Shown: piece after piece, positions 1 through 6,727 of the stretch | How positions within the stretch are numbered: the first letter of the stretch is position 1 | Layout of the letters: each line of letters opens with the position of its first letter | The notes under the pieces: generated by a model | What the model was told of the DNA's origin: nothing | The model's database searches: none | What the model saw: only the letters and a program-made list of their open reading frames with translations | Assembly: GCA_903822495.1 (NCBI GenBank) | Contig: CAIJPD010000022.1 | Coordinates: 74,069-138,068 of the forward strand | Reading direction: 5' to 3' | DNA length: 64,000 nucleotides | From: an uncultured Chloroflexota bacterium | GTDB lineage: Bacteria; Chloroflexota; Limnocylindria; Limnocylindrales; CSP1-4 | Made by a program: the position numbers and the translations under genes

Positions 1-1
1 C

Positions 2-550
2 ACCGCGATCGACTACGCGGGCGGCAGGATCCCGGCGACATGCAGCCCGGCCTCCGGGGCCGCGTTCCTGCCGGGCCGGACGGTCGTGACGTGCACGGCG
101 ACCGATTCGTTCGGTCAGGCCGCGCAGCGGTCATTCGCCGTGTCCGTGAGCTATCGCTTCACGGGCCTGCTGACCCCGATCACCGACCCGATCACGGCGA
201 CGAGCCCGGTCAGCGTCTTCGCCTCCGGGGCGCCGATACCGGTCCGCTTCGTGCTGAGCCAGGGCGATGGGTCGCCCATCAGCGACTCCGCGGCATCGGC
301 CGTGGCAGCGGCGTGCGGCGCGCTGGTGTGGCTGGTTCCGGTCGATCGCCGGGCGCTCCCGGATGCAGGCTATGGCGTGGTCTCATCCAACAGCCTGGCC
401 TGCGCCCGCTACGACGCCACGGCCCACCAGCTGGCGGCTGATCTGCCCACGGCCGGCGCACCGCCCGGCGACTACACGGTGGTGGTGGCCGTGGCCGACC
501 GCGAAGGGACGCCCCTGGCCGGCCACGTGGCCGAGATCAGGCTCCGCTGA
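2..550 (+). CDS. C-terminal part of a secreted HYR-domain protein (5' truncated by window edge)
   Basis: The reading frame is open from base 2 and ends at TGA 548-550, so only the last ~182 residues are present and the start lies upstream of the window. The first ~45 residues look like the end of an HYR (hyalin repeat, Ig-like) module: a TCSPASG stretch followed by FLPGRTVVTCTATDSFGQ, the usual closing strand pattern. The remainder is beta-rich with two further cysteines and resembles the C-terminal domain often found after HYR repeats in cell-surface proteins. An extracellular location and adhesive or structural role is inferred from the family. Its end overlaps the convergent gene at 537-1346 by 14 bp. 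Confidence 0.7.
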   Translation, partial: TAIDYAGGRIPATCSPASGAAFLPGRTVVTCTATDSFGQAAQRSFAVSVSYRFTGLLTPITDPITATSPVSVFASGAPIPVRFVLSQGDGSPISDSAASAVAAACGALVWLVPVDRRALPDAGYGVVSSNSLACARYDATAHQLAADLPTAGAPPGDYTVVVAVADREGTPLAGHVAEIRLR

Positions 551-1346
551 CGGCGAGCTCCTCCGGGGCGGCCGCGGGGGCGGCAAACGGCACGGCGGCC
601 TGGGCGGCCACCGGGGCCTCAACCAGGACCAGGTCGCGCATCTCCACGACCCCCAGGGTGAGCCACGGGGCATAGGTCTCGCCACGGATCCCCAGCTTGA
701 TCGTGGTCTGGCTGGGGAACGTCAGCCCGTCGACGGTCTGGTACGCGTCCACGAAGCGGGCGCCGCGCGCGACGTTGCGCATGATCCCCACCGCGTAGTC
801 GTGGCGGCGCAGCAGCCCGTCCGGGCCGATGTACAGCACCTGGCGGGTGGAGTGCGTGGGGAAGCCGGCCGGGAACGTGACCTCCACCTTGTCCCACGTC
901 TCCCCACCCACCCTGGTGGTCCCGGCATCGCGCAGCGTGATCCCCGGCTGCAGGAGCAGGAACGGGAGCTGCGCGTAGTTCCACAGGACGTAGCCGGCGA
1001 AGTACAGCATCTCGAGCTCGGTCCACCAGGCGAGGGTGCGCAGCGAGTCGAACGCCCGGCGGGGCTCGTCGAGGCTGGAGGACGGCCCGGCCACCCGCTC
1101 GATCGTCACCCGGGCGGGCGTGAAGGTGGCCCGCGCTCCCGGCGCCGGGTAGTCGCCGATCTCGACGCGGGGCGCGCCGGTGTGCAGCCGGGCGGTCAGG
1201 TCGTGGAGCTGGCCCTCGCGCCGTCGGAGCTTGAACATCAGGCCCCGGAAGGTCCAGGTCATGTCCAGCTCCGCCACGCGGCGAAAGCGCTCCTCGCCGC
1301 CATGGGCCTGGATCGAGCGATCGATGATCGCGTTGCCGGTGGGCAT
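537..1346 (-). CDS. Conserved protein of unknown function, divergent partner of an HxlR regulator
   Basis: A 269-residue protein, predominantly beta-strand, with an N-terminal AHGG motif and no obvious signal peptide or membrane helix. I do not recognise a catalytic motif. The general look (successive beta hairpins, an RQVLYIGPDGLLRRHDY segment) is like LolA/outer-membrane-lysis-type ligand-carrier folds, but that is only a shape impression. I chose ATG 1346 because GGAG lies about 8 nt upstream; a TTG at 1415 would sit almost on the predicted -10. It is transcribed away from the HxlR gene and shares with it the 40-bp palindrome 1419-1458, so it is probably that regulator's main target. Confidence 0.7.
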   Translation of the reverse strand: MPTGNAIIDRSIQAHGGEERFRRVAELDMTWTFRGLMFKLRRREGQLHDLTARLHTGAPRVEIGDYPAPGARATFTPARVTIERVAGPSSSLDEPRRAFDSLRTLAWWTELEMLYFAGYVLWNYAQLPFLLLQPGITLRDAGTTRVGGETWDKVEVTFPAGFPTHSTRQVLYIGPDGLLRRHDYAVGIMRNVARGARFVDAYQTVDGLTFPSQTTIKLGIRGETYAPWLTLGVVEMRDLVLVEAPVAAQAAVPFAAPAAAPEELAVSGA

Positions 1347-1418
1347 GTGGACTCCGTCGCCGGTGGGTTGGGTGGTGCCGGAGCCGCGTGGGACGCAGTC
1401 CGTTGTCTGATGCAACGG

Positions 1419-1458
1419 ACTCTAGCGCCATGCGTTGCATGACGCAACTGGCTAGAGT
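1419..1458. promoter_or_regulatory. 40-bp interrupted palindrome, probable HxlR operator with two outward -10 boxes
   Basis: The arms read ACTCTAGC-N4-TGCGT-N6-ACGCA-N4-GCTAGAGT, i.e. two nested perfect inverted repeats of 8 and 5 bp. The outer arms contain TAGAGT on each strand pointing outward, matching a TANNNT -10. On the plus strand it ends 6 nt before the HxlR ATG (leaderless arrangement). On the minus strand it would give a ~66-nt leader to the 1346 start. HxlR proteins bind as dimers to such palindromes between divergent genes, so autoregulation plus control of the neighbour is likely. Confidence 0.7.
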
Positions 1459-1464
1459 GCGGGC

Positions 1465-1914
1465 ATGCAGAGGACGAGCCTGGCCGGCATGCACTGCTCC
1501 GTGGCGCGGACCCTCGACATCATCGGCGAGTGGTGGACGCCGCTGATCATCCGGGACGCCTTCGTGGGCCAGGTGCGCTTCGACGAGCTGCAGCGCAGCC
1601 TGGGGATCGCCCGCAACGTGCTCGCGGACCGGCTGGCGACGCTGGTCGCGCACGGCATCCTGGAGCGGCGGCGCTACGACGAGCGCCCGCCGCGCGACGA
1701 GTACGTCCTCACCCAGAAGGGTCGCGACCTGTTCCCGGTGATCGCCGCGATCACCGCCTGGGGCGACCGCTGGACCGCGGGTGAGGCGGGCCCGCCGCTG
1801 CTCCTGGTCCACGAGCCATGCGGCCAGGCGGCGACGGTCCGCACGACGTGCGACCAGTGCGGCGAGCTGGTGAGCCTGGACAACACCAGTCCGACGCCCG
1901 GCCCGGGGGCGTAG
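1465..1914 (+). CDS. HxlR-family winged-helix transcriptional regulator
   Basis: A 149-residue regulator. Residues ~10-100 are a typical HxlR domain: a conserved early Cys (MHCSVARTLDIIGEWWT), a helix-turn-helix ending in IARNVLADRLATLVAHGILER, and a wing containing YVLTQKG. The C-terminal tail carries a CDQC pair that could bind zinc or sense thiol stress; HxlR members often respond to electrophiles. ATG 1465 follows the predicted -10 TAGAGT by 6 nt without a Shine-Dalgarno, consistent with a leaderless message. The MFS exporter starts 9 nt after its stop, so the regulator and transporter are probably cotranscribed. Confidence 0.9.
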   Translation: MQRTSLAGMHCSVARTLDIIGEWWTPLIIRDAFVGQVRFDELQRSLGIARNVLADRLATLVAHGILERRRYDERPPRDEYVLTQKGRDLFPVIAAITAWGDRWTAGEAGPPLLLVHEPCGQAATVRTTCDQCGELVSLDNTSPTPGPGA

Positions 1915-1923
1915 ATTCGCCCG

Positions 1924-3189
1924 ATGGCTGACAGGGGCGCTCCGCCGCAGGAGAGCGTCAGGGCGCGCAACTACCGGCTGGTCGCCATCGACTCCGCCTT
2001 CGTCGGCGTCGTGAGCGCGGCCGGCCCGTTCCTCCCCGTCTTCCTGGTTCGCCTGGGCGCGTCGGGGGGCGAGGTCGGGCTGCTCTCCTCGATCCCGGCC
2101 CTGACCGCGGTCCTGCTGGCCATCCCCGTGGGCCGGTGGCTGCAACGGCGTCGGAACATCGTGCCCCTGTACAGCAAGGTACGCGCCACGGGCTGGATGG
2201 CGTACGCGGCGATGGGGCTGATCGGGGCGCTGCTGCCGGCGGAGGCGGCGATCCCGCTGATGCTGGCTACCTGGGCGGCGGCGTCGGTCGCGTCGACGGC
2301 CGGCGTCGTCGCGTTCCCGATCGTCATGGACGGCGCGGCAGGGCCCAACGGGCGGTTCGACCTGCTGGGGCGCCGCTGGATGATCGCGGGCCTGAGCATG
2401 ACGATGACCATCGCCCTCGCCGGCCAGCTCCTGCGGGTCGTGCCCTTCCCCGGCAACTTCGCGGGGCTGCTCGCCCTGTTCTCCGTGGCGGGCATCGGGA
2501 GCGCGCTCATCTCTCGCCAGCTCGTGATCCCCGACCAGGCCCAGCTGGCACCGCCGGCGGCGGCGAGGAGCCCGCGGCTGCGGGCGCTCGTGGACCTGGT
2601 TCGGGCGCAGCCGTCCTTCATCCGGTTCGAGCTGCGCTCGATCGCCTACACCGCCAGCATCGGCCTTGTCATGCCGCTCCTGCCGCTCTTCTACGTGCGC
2701 GAGGTCCAGGCGCCCGATGCGTGGATCGGGATCATCGGGTCGGCCCAGGCGGCCGGCGCCGTCGTGGGCTACTTCTCCGCGTGGCGCATCGCCCGGCGGC
2801 GGAGCGGGAGCGCGATCGTCTTCCCCTCGATGCTGGCGGCAGCGGCGGTGCCCGCGATGCTCTCGGCGGTGCCCGCGATGCTCTCGGCGGTGGATTGGCT
2901 CCCGGCCGTCGCCGCGCTGGCCTTCGTCGCCGGGGTCGCCGCGGCGGGGACGCAGCTGGCCCTCTTCGACCAGCTGGTGGCGCGAATCCCGCGCGATCAC
3001 GGGGTGACGTTCAGCTCCGTGGACCAGACGATCCAGAACATCGCGCTGATCGCGGCGCCCAGCCTCGGCGGCCTGCTGGCCGTCACGGTCGGGGTCCGCC
3101 CCGGCCTGCTGGTGGCGACGGCGTTCGGGCTGCTGGCCTGCGTGCTGTTCGCCAGCGATCGACCTAGTCGCCTCGCGCCAGGACGATGA
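1924..3189 (+). CDS. Major facilitator superfamily transporter, probable exporter
   Basis: A 421-residue polytopic membrane protein with about 11-12 hydrophobic segments in two halves around a central loop near residue 210. The cytoplasmic loop after helix 2 reads GRWLQRRRNIVPLYSK, the positively charged MFS-type loop. Family assignment is firm; the substrate is unknown. Position directly after an HxlR regulator suggests a drug or toxic-metabolite exporter. A 21-bp tandem duplication (2844-2892) repeats the residues AVPAMLS inside a transmembrane segment, lengthening it by seven residues. The 3' end overlaps the convergent channel gene by 26 bp. Confidence 0.85.
   Translation: MADRGAPPQESVRARNYRLVAIDSAFVGVVSAAGPFLPVFLVRLGASGGEVGLLSSIPALTAVLLAIPVGRWLQRRRNIVPLYSKVRATGWMAYAAMGLIGALLPAEAAIPLMLATWAAASVASTAGVVAFPIVMDGAAGPNGRFDLLGRRWMIAGLSMTMTIALAGQLLRVVPFPGNFAGLLALFSVAGIGSALISRQLVIPDQAQLAPPAAARSPRLRALVDLVRAQPSFIRFELRSIAYTASIGLVMPLLPLFYVREVQAPDAWIGIIGSAQAAGAVVGYFSAWRIARRRSGSAIVFPSMLAAAAVPAMLSAVPAMLSAVDWLPAVAALAFVAGVAAAGTQLALFDQLVARIPRDHGVTFSSVDQTIQNIALIAAPSLGGLLAVTVGVRPGLLVATAFGLLACVLFASDRPSRLAPGR
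2844..2892 (+). repeat. 21-bp in-frame tandem duplication inside the MFS gene
   Basis: Two perfect copies of GGCGGTGCCCGCGATGCTCTC followed by a partial third copy. They encode AVPAMLS twice within a predicted transmembrane helix. This looks like a recent slippage event. Confidence 0.8.
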
Positions 3190-5068
3190 CCTTGTCGTCG
3201 GCCGCGAAGGTGATCGATCGCGCCTTGGGAGGGTTGATGACGACGCCATGCGCACGCGCGGCGTCGCCCGCGGCGGCGGTATCTCGATAGCCAATGGCGA
3301 TCTCACCGCGCCTGATGCTGGACCGAAGGACGGTGGTAAACGTCATTGGCACGCCAACCGCCACGTACTCGCTCGCGGGCCGCAAGTAGATCTCCGAGCC
3401 CGACGTGTCGAACAGGTCGTCGAAGACGGCCTTCAGGTGGCGGTTCTCGGACATCTGGCTCACCAGCAGGCTCGCCAGGCGGTCGCTGACGATGAAGTCG
3501 TCGGCCCTGGTCACTTCCGCGAGGGCCCGGTTGCGCAGGTCGAGCATCTCGCTGGTGATCGAGAAGCGGTAGCCCGTCTCGGCGACGATGTCGCGCAGGT
3601 TGACCAGGGCAACGAGCGTCCTGGCGTCGGCCCGTTGCGGTTCGACCACGTCCGAGCACAGCACGATCACGTGGTCGAAGCCTTCCGCGCACAGCTCGGC
3701 GAGCACCTTCCGCTTCGTCGGGTCGGCCGGTCGAGCCTCGTGGGTGGCATTGACCAGGCCCGCAGCCGGAATCGGCGCAGAGGCCAGGTCGGCCGGGGTG
3801 GCCGCGACCACCATGCGGGAGCCCGGCGGGACGTACGCGTCCAGCTCCGTCACGATCGCGGGCCCACGCCGGTTCCAGCCGAGGACGAGCGTGGCCTCGG
3901 GCGCGCGCTCGCGGGATTCGGGCCCGACGATCAGCGCCTCATCCGCGGAATCGATCACGGCCGGCCGGGCAACGACAGTGTCGTCGTCCGCGGAGATCGC
4001 CAGGAGCCGGTCACCCGGTTCGATCGGGACCTCCATCGGTGGGTTCAGCTGGACCACGCCATCCGGCCGCATCAGCCCGATCACCGTGGAATCCTGATAG
4101 GCGAGCAGGCACTCCCGGAATGGGCGCCCAACGAGCTCCGCGGGCGGCTGGGCGTCGTAGATCTCGTCGCCCGCGAAGTCGAGCAGCTCCTGGTAGACAA
4201 CCGACAGGCCGGACTGGCGGCACGTCTGGGCGATGATCCGGGCGATCAGGTCCTCGACCAGGACCAGCTGCGCCTCACCCCGGCCGACGAGCTCCGCGAC
4301 CGCGAGGTTGTCCCGATCCCGGAGCTCGGCCACGATGTGGTACGGGCTGGTCCGACGGTTTGGGCCGTTCGTGATCGCCAGGACCGTCTTGATGACGTCC
4401 GTGTCCGGATCGTCGGCGTCGGGCGGCAGGATGATCACCGACTTCGCCGTCTCGATGCCGGCCCGCGCGAGATCCTGCATGTCGATGGGGCTGCCCGTCC
4501 GACACACGATCTTCATGCGACCCGTGCCACCCACCTGGGCGTGGATCTCGTCCTCCATCTCCACCTTGTCGCGCGGGGCCAGGACGACGACCGAGCTCCG
4601 ACGCCGGTTGGCATTCGCGACGACCAGCTCGGCGAGGATCGTGAGGATCTGCGGCGACCAGCCGAGGATCACGGTGTGGCCGGTCTCGAGGACGGTGCTG
4701 CGACCCTTGCGGAGCTCCTCCAGGCGGCCCTGGACCGCGGTCACCAGGATGCCGATCAGGATGCTGGTCACGAAGATCCCGAAGAGGGTGGTGACGAGCA
4801 TGGCCAGCATGAACGGTGGCGTGGCCGACCCACCGAGGAAGTTCGCCACCGTGCCGGGATCGAGCGTCGTGAGAAATGCCCGCCAGATCACATCGACGAA
4901 CTCGAAGCTGGAATCGGCTCCCCAGCCCAGGAGGGTGACGACGCTGGCGATCACCAGGATGACGAGGAAGGTGGCCATGAAGAGGCCCAGGACCAGCACG
5001 CCCGGGCCGCGCGACATGAGCTCGTCGAGCCGGTACTGGAGGCGGTCGCGGCGAGTCAAGCGAGCCAT
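3164..5068 (-). CDS. CASTOR/POLLUX-type ion channel with RCK-like NAD(P)-binding domains
   Basis: A 634-residue protein. ATG 5068 is preceded by AGGGAG about 7 nt upstream. Residues ~20-60 form a first membrane segment. After a short extracytoplasmic loop (TTLDPGTVANFLGG, in the pore-loop position) a second segment leads into the family signature QGRLEELRKGRSTVLETGHT. Two Rossmann-like RCK-type domains follow (first strand VILGWSPQI, second LVLGWNRRG). Plant CASTOR/POLLUX and bacterial relatives gate cations through such domains; ion selectivity cannot be read from this sequence. The 3' end overlaps the MFS gene tail-to-tail. Confidence 0.85.
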   Translation of the reverse strand: MARLTRRDRLQYRLDELMSRGPGVLVLGLFMATFLVILVIASVVTLLGWGADSSFEFVDVIWRAFLTTLDPGTVANFLGGSATPPFMLAMLVTTLFGIFVTSILIGILVTAVQGRLEELRKGRSTVLETGHTVILGWSPQILTILAELVVANANRRRSSVVVLAPRDKVEMEDEIHAQVGGTGRMKIVCRTGSPIDMQDLARAGIETAKSVIILPPDADDPDTDVIKTVLAITNGPNRRTSPYHIVAELRDRDNLAVAELVGRGEAQLVLVEDLIARIIAQTCRQSGLSVVYQELLDFAGDEIYDAQPPAELVGRPFRECLLAYQDSTVIGLMRPDGVVQLNPPMEVPIEPGDRLLAISADDDTVVARPAVIDSADEALIVGPESRERAPEATLVLGWNRRGPAIVTELDAYVPPGSRMVVAATPADLASAPIPAAGLVNATHEARPADPTKRKVLAELCAEGFDHVIVLCSDVVEPQRADARTLVALVNLRDIVAETGYRFSITSEMLDLRNRALAEVTRADDFIVSDRLASLLVSQMSENRHLKAVFDDLFDTSGSEIYLRPASEYVAVGVPMTFTTVLRSSIRRGEIAIGYRDTAAAGDAARAHGVVINPPKARSITFAADDKVIVLARGD

Positions 5069-5474
5069 GCGCGTCTCCCTGCTGGAGCGAGCCCCGCGGC
5101 GTCGGCCGCCTGGTGCCGAGGGTGGGCCGGCGAGGACGCCCGGATCGTACGCCACTGTCCGGTGAGCGACACCGCCCCCGGGCATGGGCCTTGGTGACGA
5201 TCCGGGATGGCCGACGTCAAGGAATCTTGCCGCCCGCCCGGGCGGGCCCGTCGGTGAACGTGCGGTATCGCGATGGTCAAGGTCCGTTGAGGAACCGCGT
5301 CCATCCGCCAACCTTCGGCGGCCCGTGCACGTCCAGTCCACGATCGACCGGGTGCTGCCAGCGAGACCGATTGGGCCCATCTCGGGGGTGTGCATGCGGA
5401 GGCGACCGCGCTATCGTGAGCGCCGGGTTCAGGTGAGCGCTCCGCTCGCGAGGGCCCACAGAGGGAGGCTACGC
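5069..5474. other. Intergenic region between divergent genes with a 16-bp GC palindrome
   Basis: About 400 bp without a convincing gene. It contains a perfect 16-bp palindrome GCCCGCCCGGGCGGGC at 5232-5247 and, nearer the DUF4389 gene, a TATCGT element at 5412-5417 that could be its -10. The minus-strand channel gene promoter must also lie here but I could not pick it out. Confidence 0.4.
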
Positions 5475-6107
5475 GTGACGTCAGAGTCGAACTGGGCGCC
5501 GACACCCGGGTCGGACTATTCGATCAACGTTCGCTTCGACCGGAGCCAGCGGGTCAGCCGGTTCTGGGGCATCCCGATCCTGGGGATCTGGATCCGCTAC
5601 CTGCTCCTGATCCCGCACTTCATCGTGCTCGGGGTCTACGGCATCATTGCCGGGTTGGCCATCATGGTCAGCTGGATCCCGGTCCTGTTGACCGGCCGAT
5701 ACGCGGGCTGGGCCTACAGCATCGTGGGCGGCTATCTCCGCTGGACCACCCGGGTGATGGCCTACGCGCTGTGCATGGTGGGGCCGTACCCGCCGTTTTC
5801 CACGGGCCCGGGCTACCCCGTCGAGGTCGACTTCGACCGGGCGTCACGGGTGAACCAGCTGTGGGGCATCCCCTTCCTGGGGATCGCGATCCGATCGATC
5901 GTGCTGATCCCCCAGATGATCCTGCTCTGGGTGGTGAGCATCGCGGCCGGGTTCATCCTGCTCTTCGCCTGGATTCCGGTCCTGCTGAACGGGCGGTTCC
6001 CGCAGATCGGGTACGACATCGTGGGGGGCTACCTGCGGGTCACGATCCGGGTCACGGGCTGGCTCCTGCTGATGACCGGACCATACCCGCCGTTCCGGTT
6101 GTCCTGA
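5475..6107 (+). CDS. DUF4389 membrane protein with two repeated units
   Basis: A 210-residue integral membrane protein built from two homologous halves. Each begins with a soluble strand (INVRFDRSQRVSRFWGIPIL and VEVDFDRASRVNQLWGIPFL), continues through two long hydrophobic stretches and ends with a GPYPPF motif, the hallmark of DUF4389. GTG 5475 is used because GAGGGAGG lies just upstream, whereas earlier in-frame starts have none. Function is unknown; homologues are common in actinobacteria and Chloroflexota. The gene stands alone, with a convergent lipoprotein gene ending 14 bp after its stop. Confidence 0.85.
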   Translation: MTSESNWAPTPGSDYSINVRFDRSQRVSRFWGIPILGIWIRYLLLIPHFIVLGVYGIIAGLAIMVSWIPVLLTGRYAGWAYSIVGGYLRWTTRVMAYALCMVGPYPPFSTGPGYPVEVDFDRASRVNQLWGIPFLGIAIRSIVLIPQMILLWVVSIAAGFILLFAWIPVLLNGRFPQIGYDIVGGYLRVTIRVTGWLLLMTGPYPPFRLS

Positions 6108-6121
6108 GAGGGGATCCGGCG

Positions 6122-6643
6122 CTAGTACGAGTAGGGGTCCTCGCCGGTCGCCGGGGCGATTGAACGGGCGGGTGCCCCGGCGCCGGCCGGCGCCCCAGTG
6201 GCCTTGGCGAGGGCGAACCCGTTGACGCCGTCGCCCGTCGCATCCCCGGCCTTGGTGTCGCCCTGCCAGAGGTAGAGCGGCTGGCCGTTGTACGTGACCT
6301 GGCGCGCGCCATCGGCCCGGGTCAGCGTGCCCAGCGTCCCGGCCGCGCCGGTGGCGGCCGCCGGCTGCGCGCCCGCCGCCACGGTGAGCGGCGGCCACGA
6401 CGTCGCGCAGGTGCCGGTGCATGTCGAGGTCGTGGCCGTGTCGCCCACGTGGACGTACAGGGTCATGCCGTTGGGTGCGGTCAGGAAGGTGCCGGCACTC
6501 GGCGTTGTGGCCGTGCCCACGACGACCGGGGCCTGGCTGGCGGGTGCGCCCCCAAGGGCCGGCGTGCTGCCGGCCGACGAACACCCGGTGGTGGCCAGGC
6601 CCAGCACCAGGGCGAGGGCAACGAGCGGGCGACGTCGGGCCAT
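6122..6643 (-). CDS. Secreted lipoprotein with COG4315-type repeats
   Basis: A 173-residue lipoprotein. An N-terminal MARRR is followed by a hydrophobic stretch and the lipobox LATTGC, so it should be lipidated and surface-anchored. After a Ser/Thr/Ala-rich linker come two copies of the 'secreted repeat of unknown function' (PF03640): the first includes NGMTLYVHVGDTATTSTCTG and a conserved SWPPL, the second contains YNGQPLYLWQGDTKAGDATG. This family is widespread in actinobacteria and Chloroflexota with no firm biochemical role. ATG 6643 has GAGGAA 8 nt upstream. It lies downstream of the molybdenum hydroxylase gene in the same direction. Confidence 0.85.
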   Translation of the reverse strand: MARRRPLVALALVLGLATTGCSSAGSTPALGGAPASQAPVVVGTATTPSAGTFLTAPNGMTLYVHVGDTATTSTCTGTCATSWPPLTVAAGAQPAAATGAAGTLGTLTRADGARQVTYNGQPLYLWQGDTKAGDATGDGVNGFALAKATGAPAGAGAPARSIAPATGEDPYSY

Positions 6644-6727
6644 GGGGCGTTCCTCGATTCGGTCCGTCGGCACATCCGCCGGCTACCCCCCACTACGTCG
6701 CGAACGCCGTCCCGGTTCTCGAGACCC

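Noticed and set aside
619-3306. An 895-codon open frame on the minus strand across 0.6-3.3 kb
   Set aside because: It runs antisense through the HxlR and MFS genes and has an Arg/Gly/Pro/Asp composition without family motifs. It is a GC-bias shadow.
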